A DNA stretch of 64,000 nt, from positions 62,001 to 126,000 of the forward strand of contig CAVRFX010000023.1 in NCBI GenBank assembly GCA_963720645.1. The letters are read 5' to 3'. This DNA comes from RYN-230 sp963720645 (GTDB lineage Bacteria > Actinomycetota > Actinomycetes > Streptosporangiales > Streptosporangiaceae). The translations under genes were made by a program, and so were the position numbers. Below the pieces are notes generated by a model. The model saw nothing but the letters and a program-made list of their open reading frames with translations, ran no database searches and was not told where the DNA came from. Positions 35,520 through 45,256 of the stretch are shown here, one piece after another (position 1 is the first letter of the stretch; every line of letters starts with the position of its first letter).

Positions 35520-37828
35520 ATGGGGTACTCATTACGGCGGCTGGCTCGCGCACGCACAGGCTTGCTGGTGGCTCCGCTGGCGGCGGCTGCGCTCCTGGTG
35601 GCGGGGCCGGCCGCCGGGGCGAGCCCGGCCGAATCGGCCAGCGGCGCGATGCGTAACGCGGCGCAGCAGCGGCTCGCTGCCATCGCCGGGAAAGTAGACG
35701 CCCTGATCGGGAAGATGACGCTGGCCGAGAAGTTCGGGCAGCTGGAGATGTCCGGGCCGACCGGCCCGAACGGGACGCCAGGTCAGACGCTGCTCGACGA
35801 GGTGCGCAACGGCCAGGTCGGCTCGGTCCTCGACCTGGTGGGCGTGGCCAACATCAACCAGGTGCAACAGGCGGCCCTCCAGTCGCGGCTGCATATCCCG
35901 GTCATCTTCTCCCTGGATGTCATCCACGGATACAAGACGATCTTCCCGGTGCCGATCGCCGAGGCGAGCTCCTGGGACCCGGCCGCGGTCGAGAATGACG
36001 AGGCGATCTCGGCCGATGAGGCAACCGCGGACGGGATCAAGTGGACCTTCAACCCGATGGTCAACATCAGCCGGGACCCGCGCTGGGGACGCGTCGTCGA
36101 GGGAGCCGGGGAGGACCCGTTCCTCGGTTCAGCGATCGCGGCGGCGAAGGTCCGGGGCTACCAGGGCAGCGACTTCAGCGCCCCGGACAAGATGGCCGCG
36201 ACGGTGAAGCACTTCGCGGGGTACGGCGCGCCCGTGGCGGGCCGCGAGTACAACACGGTCGACATGTCGGAGCAGCAGTTGCGCAATGACTACCTGCCGC
36301 CGTACAAGGCCGCCGTCAACGCAGGCGCGGCGACCGTGATGAGCGCGTTCAACTCGCTCAACGGGGTGCCGGCCAGCGCGAACCCGTACCTGCTGAGCAC
36401 GATCCTGCGCAAGGAATGGGGATTCAGCGGCACGGTGGTAAGCGACTACCAGGCGATCCAGGAACTCATCGACTTCGGTTTCGCGACGGATGGCGCTGAC
36501 GCTGCGCGGCTCGCGCTGACCGCGGGAGTGGACATCGAAATGGGCGTCCAGGTCCCGAGCCAGTACGCCACCTACCCGGCGTTCGGGCCGGGCCTGGTGC
36601 GCACCGGCCAGATCAGCCTGGCCACGATCAACAACGACGTGCGCCACGTGCTGACGCTGAAGTACCTGGCGGGCATGTTCGACCATCCGCTCACCGACCC
36701 CACCCGGGTGCAGCATGAGGAGCTCACGCGGCCCACCTCGCCGCTGCGCGCACCATGGCGGCGCGCTCGATGGTACTGCTCAACAACCACGGCAACGCCC
36801 TGCCGCTGAGCACCGGCGTGCCGTCGGTGGCCGTCGTCGGGCCGCTGGCCAACGACCCCACCGACCAGCTCGGGCCGGACGTGCCGATCGGGTACTCGAT
36901 CGACCAGGGCAAGGTCGTCTCGGTGCTGGATGGCATCAAGGCGGCGGTGCCCGGCGCGACCGTGAACTACGCGCAGGGCTGCGACACTTCCTGCACCTCG
37001 GCCGCCGGGTTCAGTGCGGCGGTCAGCGCGGCCAAGGCCTCGGCGGTGACCGTGGTTGTGGTCGGCGAACCGGCGGCCGACTCTGGCGAGGCGTCCTCGC
37101 GCAGCGACATCAGCCTGCCGGGCCAGCAGCTCGCGCTCGTGCAGGCGATCGCGGCGACCGGCAAGCCGTATGTCGTGGTGCTGATGAACGGCAGGCCGCT
37201 GACCATCAGCTGGCTCGCGGACAACGCGCCGGCACTGCTGGAATCGTGGTTCCCCGGCACCGAGGGCGGCGACGCGGTCGCGGATGTGCTGTTCGGCAAG
37301 GTGAACCCGGGCGGGAAGCTGCCGATGAGCTTCCCCCGCGACGTGGGGCAGATCCCGATCTCCTACAACGAACTGCCGACGGGCAGGCCCTACGATCCGA
37401 ACAACAAGTACACGTCCCGGTACCTCGACGTGGCCAACACGCCGCAGTACCCGTTCGGATACGGCCTGTCTTACTCCACCTTCGCCCTGTCGAACCTGCA
37501 CCTGTCGGCGAGCAGCATCCCTGCCAACGGCACGCTGACCGTCACCGCGGATATCACCAACACGGGCACCAAGGCCGGCGATGACGTCGCCCAGCTCTAC
37601 ATTCACGAGTCGGGCACGAGCATCCTGCAGCCTGTCCGCAGGCTCGACGGATTCCAGCGGGTCACCCTCAAGCCAGGGCAGTCGCAGACGGTCACCTTCA
37701 AGCTGGGACCGGCCAACCTTGGCTTCTACAACAACGAGGGACAATTCGCCGTCGAGCCGGGCCCGTTCGACGTGTACGTCGGCGACAGCTCAGTGGGTGG
37801 CCTGCACGACCACTTCACCGTGCACTGA
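35520..37828 (+). pseudogene. Secreted glycoside hydrolase family 3 (beta-glucosidase-like), one frameshift
   Basis: A signal peptide (MGYSLRRLARARTGLLVAPL and an Ala-rich helix to AAGASPAES) shows export. The GH3 catalytic barrel has SLDVIHGYKTIFPVPI, DPRWGRVVEGAGEDPFLG, TVKHFAGYGAP and the nucleophile Asp309 in VVSDYQAI. The frame changes near 36735, where CGGCC stands in place of an expected CGGGCC. The second frame adds MVLLNNHGNALPL, the GH3_C lobe with GGKLPMSFPRDVGQIP, and a fibronectin-like end (ADITNTGTKAGDDVAQLY). Corrected length is about 770 residues, normal for the family. It likely cleaves beta-glucosides outside the cell. A strong terminator follows. Confidence 0.88.
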
Positions 37829-37849
37829 CCACCCGGGCCGCACGCCAGT

Positions 37850-37881
37850 GCGGGGGACCCTGCCCCGGCCGGGTCCCCCGC
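37850..37881 (+). terminator. Strong rho-independent-like hairpin after GH3
   Basis: An 11-base perfect stem, GCGGGGGACCC pairing with GGGTCCCCCGC, and a ten-base loop, 22 bases after the GH3 stop codon. Confidence 0.8.
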
Positions 37882-38116
37882 GCTGGAGGGAGAACAGGAC
37901 GTCCCCGCGGGCAGGCCCTCGGCTCATGCCTGCACGGCGCGGCCGCGGATCCGCTGGCCCCGACTCTGGACGTCGCCCAGGCTAAGTGTCAGGCTCAGGT
38001 CGGGCGGCCAACGTCGCACTGACCGATCCGAGCCTGTCCCAGGCCGAGGTTCAGCCTGACGCGGATCAGTTGAGCGTCGCGGCGCCCAGGCAGGCAAGCC
38101 ATCAAAGGAGAGCGCC

Positions 38117-38326
38117 ATGAGCGTGTACAGGGTGACCGAGATCATCGGGACAAGCGGCACTTCATGGGAAGACGCGGCAGCTGAGGCGATCAGGACTGCA
38201 GCCGGGACCCTCCACGATCTTCGAGTGGGTGAGGTCGTGAAGCAGGACATTCACCTGGACGAAGGCGGGGCGATCATCTACCGCACCAAGCTTCAGCTCT
38301 CGTTCAAGTACGAGCGCGAGGCCTGA
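38117..38326 (+). CDS. Dodecin family flavin-binding protein
   Basis: A 69-residue protein that matches dodecin in full: MSVYRVTEIIGTSGTSWEDA, AAEAIRTAAGTLHDLRVGEV and a beta-strand end LQLSFKYERE. Dodecins form hollow dodecamers that store riboflavin, FMN or CoA. AAAGGAGAG precedes the ATG by six bases. Stand-alone gene. Confidence 0.92.
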   Translation: MSVYRVTEIIGTSGTSWEDAAAEAIRTAAGTLHDLRVGEVVKQDIHLDEGGAIIYRTKLQLSFKYEREA

Positions 38327-38368
38327 CTCCTGGTCTGCTCCGGGCTGAACAGGCTCCGGCAGGGCCGG

Positions 38369-38572
38369 TTATGCCCCGGGTTGAGGATCTTCGCTCGTCT
38401 CGTCGAGTTCAGGCTCAACTCCGCCTTCGCGGTGCTGTTCTTGTGTCCGCAGGACCTCCCGCATCAAGGCAGCCTCGCGTGCCTCGTCCTCTGCGTCAGG
38501 ATCGTGGTCTGGTTTCCCGCCGGAACTGCCCGGCGTCTGCTTTGGCTCACCCATGGCCGGATTCTCCCCCAA
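38369..38572 (-). CDS. Small acidic hypothetical protein
   Basis: A 67-residue (or 61 from the second ATG at 38554) hydrophilic protein, rich in Glu, Asp, Pro and Gln: MGEPKQTPGSSGGKPDHDPD, then a helix AREAALMREVLRTQEQ and an acidic tail. It looks largely disordered. The family is not known. Convergent with the dodecin gene. Confidence 0.5.
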   Translation of the reverse strand: MGENPAMGEPKQTPGSSGGKPDHDPDAEDEAREAALMREVLRTQEQHREGGVEPELDETSEDPQPGA

Positions 38573-38665
38573 ACCCGGGCCTTTGGCGCACTACCCAGCA
38601 GGATCCGATAGGCGGGGCGGCGGTGGGAGCTCGTGGTCCCGGACACCGGGGACCGGCCGGACCGG

Positions 38666-40254
38666 TCACACCTTGCTGGCCATGGCGACCTGGCAGAGCT
38701 CCGGCATCTTGCCGTCCCCGGTGGCGGCCGCGATCCGGACTCCGGCCCAGGCCAGCGCGAGACCATAAGCGGCGGCGCAGACTGTGAGCACCGGGGCCCG
38801 GATGGCCAGCGGGGCGCCCGCGGTGAGCACCGCGGCGACGATCACGGGGGCGACCAGCGCGGGGACGCCGAACAGGGTAGCGACGGTGGCCGCTACCCGG
38901 CTGGACCCGTAGCCCGGCGCGGAGGTGTAGATGGGGGTGCCCACCCGCTTGGCCATCGGGTAGGCACCGTTGACGGTGAGGATGTTGCTCAGGCCCAGCG
39001 CGGCGCCGAGGGCGGCCAGGCCGACCGGCATGGTCTCGAACCCGAAGGTCGGGAAGCCGGCCGCAGCCCCCAGGCCGAAGGTCGCCACGATGAGCAGCGG
39101 TATCCCGATCACGGCGAGCACGACGTTCTGGCCGGAAAGGTAGGCGCGCAGCGCTTTGCGATCGGTCAGCGCGGTGGCCTCCAGGACGAAGGAGGGCCCG
39201 GTTGACCCGACCGTGTTCGCGTGGAAAAGCCCGATGAACGCCGCGCCGAGGACCGCGCTCAGGAAGGTCACGGCGGGATGGTGCATCGGGCCGATGATGG
39301 AGCTGATGGACGCGGCGACCGTGATGACCGCGGTCATGCCCCAGTAGACGAGTGAGAGGGCTCACGGCGCTGGTAGATCCAGAATCGGGCGGCCACCGCG
39401 CCGCGCAGGCCGTACCGGGCCAGCGGCAGCGTCGTGGCCCGCACCTGCGATGACTGGGTGGAGGAATCGGGAGAGACCAGGGCGCGGCTCAGCGACCGGA
39501 TCCACAGCCAGCCCAGCCCGACGATGATGGCGGCCAGCAGCGCCAGGCGCATCAGGGCGGTGCCGGGATGCCCGTCCGAGGCGTCCTGGATCGCGTGCGC
39601 GGCCAGGCCCGGCGGCAGCCAGCGCATCCACGCGTCGAAGCCGGTGAAGCTCGCGGTGGTCAGCTTCCCGGTAGCGGCCAGCCTCGGCACCACCTGGGTG
39701 AAGAACTCGTAGCCCGCGATGATCGGGATGAACAGGAAGGCGGCCAGGTCCTTGCCGCGGCGAGAGCGCAGCAGCCCGGCCATGCTGGTGGTCACGAAGC
39801 GGGCCAGGGTGATGCAGAACAGCACCTGCAGCAGCACCGCGACCAGGGCGGCGAGAACGCCGAGCACGCCGTGGGCCAGCCCGATCAGCACCCCGAGCAG
39901 GCCGATCACGTTGGCGGCCGGCCAGGCGCCGGTGGCCGAGGCGGCCAGCAGCCCCACGGCGAGCGGGCGGGTCCGCAGCGGGTACAGGGCCATCGTGGCC
40001 GGATCCAGGGTGGCGTCCAGGCCGAAGGCCAGCAGCGGCACGATCAGCCAGCCGAAGGCGAAGACGGTGAAGATGACCGAGGTCAGATCCACTGCGGTGC
40101 TCCGGCCGTGCAGCGAGGCCAGCAGCGCGAACATGCCGAGCGCGGTCAGCACGGCGAACGCTGTGCTGATCATGAACGAGGCCTTGGCGCGGTTGGACGA
40201 CCGCACCGCGTTGGTCAGCAGGCGCAGCTTCAGCTGGACGAGGAGCCAAGCCAT
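38666..40254 (-). pseudogene. Large ABC transporter permease, one frameshift
   Basis: The N-terminal frame (39334-40254) starts MAWLLVQLKLRLLTNAVRSS and contains about six helices. It reaches FWIYQRREP, where the frame breaks near 39360. The next frame, entered at LSLVYWGMTAVITVAASISS, supplies six more helices to VAMASKV. Adding one C to the CCC run joins them into a protein of about 530 residues with roughly 12 helices. The gene overlaps the end of the membrane-ABC fusion gene by 25 bases, so the two form one transporter. Its substrate is unknown. Confidence 0.78.
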
Positions 40255-41894
40255 GACAATCCCTCCTCGCTGGCCTTCGAGCCGACCAGGTCGATGAACG
40301 CCCGTTGCAGGGTCTTGCCGCCGCGCACCTGCTCGGTGGTGCCACTGGCCACGATCCGGCCCTGGCTGATGATCGAGACGTGGTCGCAGACCTGCTCGAC
40401 CAGTTCCATGACATGACTGGAAAACAGCACGGTCGAGCCCGAGCCGACATAGTTGGTCAGCATCCGGCGGATCGCGTCGGCCGACACCGGGTCCACGCCC
40501 TCCAGCGGCTCGTCGAGGAACAGCACCGACGGGTTGTGGATCAGCGCGCAGCCCAGGGCGGCCTTCTTGCGCATGCCGGTGGAGTAGTCCGCGACCAGCC
40601 GTTTCGCGTCAGCGGTCAGGTCCAGCACGTCGAGGAGTTGCGCGGCCCGGGCTCGTGCCTCGCCGACCGGCAGGCCCCGCAGCCGTCCGGCGTATTCCAG
40701 CAGTTCGTCGCCGCTGAGCCGGTCGAACAGCCGGGCCTCGGCCGGCACCACGCCGATGATCGCCTTGGCGGCAGGCGGGTTGGCCCACACGTCCAGCCCG
40801 TTGATCAGGATCTGCCCGGCGTCGGGCCGCAGCAGGCCGGTCATCATCAACAGCGAGGTGGTCTTCCCGGCCCCGTTCGGCCCGACCAGCCCGGCGAAGG
40901 AGCCGGCCGCGATCTCCAGGTCGATCCCGGCGACGGCCTCCTTCTGGCCGAAGCTCTTGCGCAGCCCGGCGACTTTGATCGCTGGTCGGCCCATGGTTGC
41001 CTCCGTGACTGGATCTGCGGTTCTGGTGGCCGTGCTGCCTTCCCCGGTCTTTCCGCGGGGCACGGTTGCCTCCCGGACGGCCGGGACCGGGGGCGCCATG
41101 ACTGGTTGCGGGGGCTGCACGCGGGCCGGTGGCGGGGACTGCTCACCGCCGGGAGCGGGGGCTGGCCCGTCCGTCTGCCAGTTCCTGAGCCGATCGGGCA
41201 GGAACAGGGTCAGTGCGGTGATGAAGGCCAGGATCTTCGAAACCACGTTCAGCGTGAGCGGCAGCGCGGACTGCGGGTAGCCGAAGCCGGACAGGGCCCA
41301 GATCCCGAACACGCCGATCATCAGCGCGAAGCAGAAGAACGTGGACTTCCGCAGCCGTACCATCGGCGACAGCGTGAGCAGCCACAGCGTGGTGAGCTCG
41401 ACCAGGATCAGGGGCGTGAAGAACACCGCCCGGTAGAACGCCGGGTCGGCGGGCAGCGCCGGGTAGGTCCTGGCCATCACGATGAGGTCGAAGGGCAACT
41501 CGAAGATCATCGGTGCGGCCATCGCGCCAACGACCGCGCTGCCCAGCCTGGTCTGGTAGCGCCACCCGGTGCGGGTCAAGATGATGCCGAAGACGGCCGC
41601 CGCGGCGAGCAGCGTCACCGGGGTAATGGGGTTACGGGCTCCCGGTGTGATGTGGGGATAGTCGTGCACGAATTGGCGGACGTAGACCGAGAGCCCGACC
41701 AGGAACGCGATAAGCGCCAGGACCCAGAGCACGAACATCGCGACCACGACCGAGGCCGGTGGCCGGACGGCCCGGACTGGGCGCCGCAACCGGATTCCCG
41801 CGTAGGCCGCGCAGCCCGCCACGGCCGCCAGGCCGACCGCGAGTTCTATCTTGGCGTCTCCGCCGTAGCTGACCCACCCGCCGTTGATACTCAT
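40230..41894 (-). CDS. Membrane domain fused to an ABC ATPase
   Basis: A 554-residue single chain. Residues 1-235 contain seven hydrophobic helices with no known domain, a Pro/Ala-rich linker spans about 240-300, and an ABC ATPase follows. The ATPase has Walker A GPNGAGKT near 330, TGMRKKAALGCALIHNPS (signature region with STGM in place of LSGG), Walker B SVLFLDEPLEGVDP and the H loop SSHVMEL. The order is membrane part first, opposite to ABCG-type exporters. The signature is as in antibiotic/gliding-type ABC-2 ATPases. It is translationally overlapped by the permease gene. A 12-base palindrome lies just upstream. Confidence 0.88.
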   Translation of the reverse strand: MSINGGWVSYGGDAKIELAVGLAAVAGCAAYAGIRLRRPVRAVRPPASVVVAMFVLWVLALIAFLVGLSVYVRQFVHDYPHITPGARNPITPVTLLAAAAVFGIILTRTGWRYQTRLGSAVVGAMAAPMIFELPFDLIVMARTYPALPADPAFYRAVFFTPLILVELTTLWLLTLSPMVRLRKSTFFCFALMIGVFGIWALSGFGYPQSALPLTLNVVSKILAFITALTLFLPDRLRNWQTDGPAPAPGGEQSPPPARVQPPQPVMAPPVPAVREATVPRGKTGEGSTATRTADPVTEATMGRPAIKVAGLRKSFGQKEAVAGIDLEIAAGSFAGLVGPNGAGKTTSLLMMTGLLRPDAGQILINGLDVWANPPAAKAIIGVVPAEARLFDRLSGDELLEYAGRLRGLPVGEARARAAQLLDVLDLTADAKRLVADYSTGMRKKAALGCALIHNPSVLFLDEPLEGVDPVSADAIRRMLTNYVGSGSTVLFSSHVMELVEQVCDHVSIISQGRIVASGTTEQVRGGKTLQRAFIDLVGSKASEEGLSWLGSSSS

Positions 41895-41927
41895 GGTGCT
41901 ACCTGCTTACCACTGCCTCAGCATTAA

Positions 41928-41939
41928 AGTGATATCACT
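41928..41939. promoter_or_regulatory. Palindromic operator upstream of the ABC fusion gene
   Basis: AGTGATATCACT is a perfect 12-base palindrome 34 bases before the ATG and lies in a TTAAAG...TATG context. It is a likely operator or part of a promoter. No regulator gene of its own is adjacent. Confidence 0.6.
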
Positions 41940-41983
41940 ATGCTAGGCGGTTGATAGCCGGCGCGTCAACCCCGTCGGTTCCC

Positions 41984-42154
41984 TCAGGAGGCGGGACGGC
42001 CTGGCTGCCGGGGAAACGTGGCCAGCCGGTCGCGAAGTGCTTTCCGCTCACCGGGCAGCGTTCCGCCCCAGATGCCGTGCTGCCCTATCGCCCAGTGGCT
42101 GAGCGAGAGCTCCAGGCAGTGCGCCTGGACCAGGCAGGTCGCGCAGACCGCGAG
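41984..42154 (-). pseudogene. WhiB-family C-terminal fragment
   Basis: The last 56 residues of the frame read AVCATCLVQAHCLELSLSHW, then GQHGIWGGTLPGERKAL. The Cys-x2-Cys-x5-Cys pattern and the GIWGG turn are the marks of WhiB-like iron-sulfur regulators. The first Cys of the four and the N-terminal region are missing, since the frame enters directly from an alpha/beta hydrolase. No start codon belongs to it. Confidence 0.8.
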
Positions 42155-42807
42155 GGCGTCGGCGATCAGCCCGGGCAGCCGCTTGCCGGTCTTGTCGAAG
42201 GGCAGGATCCGGTCCGCGTCACCCTGGATGACCAGTACCGGGATATCGATCTTCGCAAGGTCACTGCGGAAGTCGGCCTGCCAGGTCGCGATGCATTCGC
42301 AGGCGGCGATGGCCGACATCGCGGCGGCCACGTTGAAGCTGGCGCGGTAGGCCTCGTCGCTGACCCGGTTCCCGCCGAACTGGTCGATGTTGTAGAAGTT
42401 GTCGAGGAAGCCCTTCAGCCAGGCCGGGGTGTCCGCCGCAGCCTGCTGCCGGAACCCGTCGAACAGGTTGGCCGGCACCCCCTCGGGGTTGTCCGGTGCC
42501 TGCGACAGGTACGGCGGGATCGGCCCGATAAGCACCGCCCGGTCGATCTTTTCCGACCCGTAGCTGCTCAGGTACCGGGTGACCTCGCCGGTCCCCATCG
42601 AGTGGCCGACGAGCGTGACCTGGTCCAGGCCGAGCGTGTTGATGAGCGTGTCCAGTCGGCGGCGAAGGTGTCCCAGTCGTATCCGGTGGCTGGCTGGCTC
42701 GAGGCGCCGGGGCCGCGCCGGTCGTAGGTGATGACCCGCTCTTCGCACTTGCGGAAATGGCTAATGTCAGCTGGCATCAGCTGGACGTCAGCGCCGCGCA
42801 GTGCCAA
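42150..42807 (-). pseudogene. Alpha/beta hydrolase, truncated at both ends, one frameshift
   Basis: Recognisable sequence runs from ERVITYDRRGPGASSQPATG through a frameshift near 42660 to LGLDQVTLVGHSMGTGEVTR (nucleophile GHSMG) and IPVLVIQGDADRILPFDKTG. This is the non-haem chloroperoxidase-like hydrolase family. The oxyanion-strand N-terminus (about 45 residues) is replaced by unrelated sequence, and the end carrying the catalytic His is replaced by the WhiB fragment. It cannot be functional as it stands. Confidence 0.78.
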
Positions 42808-42953
42808 CCGGCAACCGCACTACTGCCGCAGGCCAACGTCCTCAGCCACGATGTGCCTGGTCATCGGGGTATAAACCAACTTCATCGCTAGGCATCAGCA
42901 CACCTCGGGCGTAACATCGAGCGCAGGCAGGCCTCGGACATATGGAGGCGGAG

Positions 42954-43934
42954 ATGGGCACGACGCCAAGCGAGGTGCCCGCGGGCGCCGGCGCCCTCAT
43001 CGCCGAACTCTCGCACAGAGCTCCGCTGGAAGGCGGGAACACTGGCGCCTGGCCGGGCTTGACTATTTACCGGTTCACGTCACCAACCGGGCCGACCTGG
43101 GAAGAGATCCGGTCCCTGTCCTTGTGCATCGTCGCCCAGGGACGCAAGGCGGTCACCGTCGATGGCGCGACGTACGAGTACGACCCGTTCCACTATCTCG
43201 TGCTGAACAGCCACCTGCACTTCCAGGCCGAGATCCTGGAAGCGACGACAGCCGAGCCGTTCCTCTCGTTCGTCCTGCAGATCGATCCGTCAGTGGTGCG
43301 CCAGGTCACGAGCGACATGCTCGAACGGCGTGCCACCGCGTTCCGTCAGCACGCTGCCGAAAGCGAGCCCCCGGACCCGCCCGCGTTCGTGTCGGCGCTG
43401 GACCAGGATCTGGCCAACGCGGTGCTGCGCTTCCTGCACTCCATCGGGACCGGCGCTGACCGCCGGGTGCTGGCCCCCATGTACCTGAAGGAAATGGTGT
43501 ACCGGGTCCTGCAGCGCGAGCAGTACGCCCGGCTGCTGTCCATAGCCGCGGCGGAGTCTGCGAACAACCCGGTCTCGGCGGTCCTTGAGTACGTGCAAGG
43601 GCATCTAACTGAACCGCTGACCGTGGCCGACATGGCCGAGCAGGTCAGCCTGAGCCCGTCCGCGTTCGCCCATCTCTTCCGTGAAGTTACCGACCGGTCA
43701 CCATATCAGTTCCTTAAGGAGATGCGCCTCGACAAGGCCAGGGAGCTGCTGCTCGATGGCCAGCTCGCGGTAACCCGCGTCTCGAAAGAGGTTGGGTACG
43801 GGAGCGTCTCGCATTTCATCAGCGAGTTCCGTGCCCGCTTCGGTCTCACACCGCGCGCCTACAGCGACGCGCAGGCGCTCTACCGCGAGCTTCGCACCCA
43901 GCGGGACGGCCAGGCCGCGACGTCAACCAGCTAG
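42954..43934 (+). CDS. AraC family transcriptional regulator with AraC_N domain
   Basis: About 326 residues. The N-terminal cupin-like AraC_N part holds LTIYRFTSPTGPTWEEIRSL and VTVDGATYEYDPFHYLVLNS. The C-terminal double HTH has LTVADMAEQVSLSPSAFAHL then VTRVSKEVGYGSVSHFISEF and the conserved GLTPRAY. ATG 42954 is preferred, as GGAGG lies five bases upstream; ATG 42942 is the longer choice. Members of this branch control adjacent oxidoreductases or hydrolases; here the divergent hydrolase is broken, so the original target may be lost. Confidence 0.88.
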   Translation: MGTTPSEVPAGAGALIAELSHRAPLEGGNTGAWPGLTIYRFTSPTGPTWEEIRSLSLCIVAQGRKAVTVDGATYEYDPFHYLVLNSHLHFQAEILEATTAEPFLSFVLQIDPSVVRQVTSDMLERRATAFRQHAAESEPPDPPAFVSALDQDLANAVLRFLHSIGTGADRRVLAPMYLKEMVYRVLQREQYARLLSIAAAESANNPVSAVLEYVQGHLTEPLTVADMAEQVSLSPSAFAHLFREVTDRSPYQFLKEMRLDKARELLLDGQLAVTRVSKEVGYGSVSHFISEFRARFGLTPRAYSDAQALYRELRTQRDGQAATSTS

Positions 43935-44129
43935 CCAGCTCAAATTCAGCAGGATCGCTGGGACCGAACCAACGGCGTGCGATACTCGCGTTGTGCCAGC
44001 GATCTCTTCCGGCGCCTATGAACCACTGGCAAGGACCAAAGGTCACCGTCCTTACCTGTCTTCGGTCCCTTACCGTCGGCTGCAGTGCGGCGTCTACTGG
44101 AAACTGTCCATGAGAAGAGATGACCTGAG

Positions 44130-44372
44130 ATGGACACTACCGACGCCATCGATCCTGCCGAAGTTATTGACGCGGCCGGCGAGCTGGACGCTGCCCCTGC
44201 GCTGGAACTGTTCCCTTACCCGGGCCTGATCATAGCCATCGCGGCCAGCGCCTTCGAGTTGGCCAGGAAGCTGCTCACCTGGCAGGTGACCAGCACCTAC
44301 GACTTCGCTGAGAAGGTGATCAAGTACCACCGAAGCTCGCCGGAGAAGGCGACCGAGGCGACCCCACGATGA
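44130..44372 (+). CDS. Small hypothetical protein
   Basis: An 80-residue frame, MDTTDAIDPAEVIDAAGELD, followed by a helix LIIAIAASAFELARKLL and a charged end. The acidic start, single hydrophobic helix and basic tail would suit a small membrane-associated protein. No family known and only a weak ribosome site. Confidence 0.4.
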   Translation: MDTTDAIDPAEVIDAAGELDAAPALELFPYPGLIIAIAASAFELARKLLTWQVTSTYDFAEKVIKYHRSSPEKATEATPR

Positions 44373-45256
44373 CGGCCTGATTACCTGAGCATCCCGGCCG
44401 GTGTGGGCCGTGCATCGCGCTTTGCTTGCTGGCTCGTGGTTGACCTGGGGCCAAGATTCAGTCACGCACGCCGAACACGAAGGGTGCGCACCGCGTCGTC
44501 GAGCCTGGACGCGTGGCTGGCCTCGTTCAGGACCCGGTGAGAGAGCGCTCTCCCGGATTGCGCTCCAATTTTGCCCAGCCTGGATGCTGCCAGGAGCTGA
44601 CGGCCGGGTGTGCCCGCTCTGGCGTGTGGCCTGCCCGGGACGCTCAGGTGTCTTCTGGCCGTGGCCGGGTCGTAACCTGGCGATCATTCTCTTCGGGCTC
44701 CTTGTTTCGCCGCGGATTGGGCGTACTTTCAGGAAAGCAAGACGCGCTCGTTTATTCACGTGTAAACGAGATCAATATTTTGGCTGCTCCCCGGACCTCG
44801 GTGGCGCCTAGCGCAGTTAACTGAGGGATAATATGGCAGCACCTTTCCGTCAGCGGTTCCCAATTTTTGCCTACCGCACGAGTCATCCTGCGGTATCGCG
44901 GCATAATGCCTGCGGGAAACGGCCGCTGGCCTGCGGCGGCCCGGTCACTCCAGTCCGGCATCGCGGCCTGGGCCAGGAGATTGCCGTGATGCCTGACGGT
45001 CCGGCGCGCATAGGTGCGGCCCGCACTGCCGCCGCACCGGGCTCACCTGTAGGTGAGGACCGGCAGCATGCGGTTTTCGCGACCGGCCCTGTCAGCAGGG
45101 TGCGCCGGGTTGATGCTCACCATCACCGGCACCACCCGGACAGGACCATCCCACCGAAGCGCTGCTGGCTTGTTGGCTCAGCGGGCGCGGGCCAGGGGCC
45201 CAGGGAACACCGCCGGGCAAGCCGTTCCCGGCGAAACATCCAGTAAGGAGAACCCG
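44373..45256. other. Non-coding region with inverted repeat
   Basis: Nearly 900 bases where I can support no gene. The open frames here are Arg/Pro-rich and lack ribosome sites. An AT-richer stretch at 44730-44850 contains an inverted repeat at 44749-44768 (CGTTTA and TAAACG around TTCACGTG) and a GGGATAATATGG segment that resembles a -10 region. Confidence 0.5.
44749..44768. promoter_or_regulatory. Inverted repeat with CACGTG core
   Basis: CGTTTA and TAAACG are exact inverted repeats around TTCACGTG. It lies about 65 bases before a -10-like TAATAT. Possibly a regulator site; the gene it would control is unclear. Confidence 0.35.

Noticed and set aside
40305..41927. Open frame of 540 codons on the plus strand
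   Set aside because: Antisense shadow of the membrane-ABC fusion gene; no start site and no domain.
44401..45246. Several open frames between the 44130 gene and the membrane protein
   Set aside because: Arg/Pro/His-rich, no ribosome sites, no recognisable sequence.
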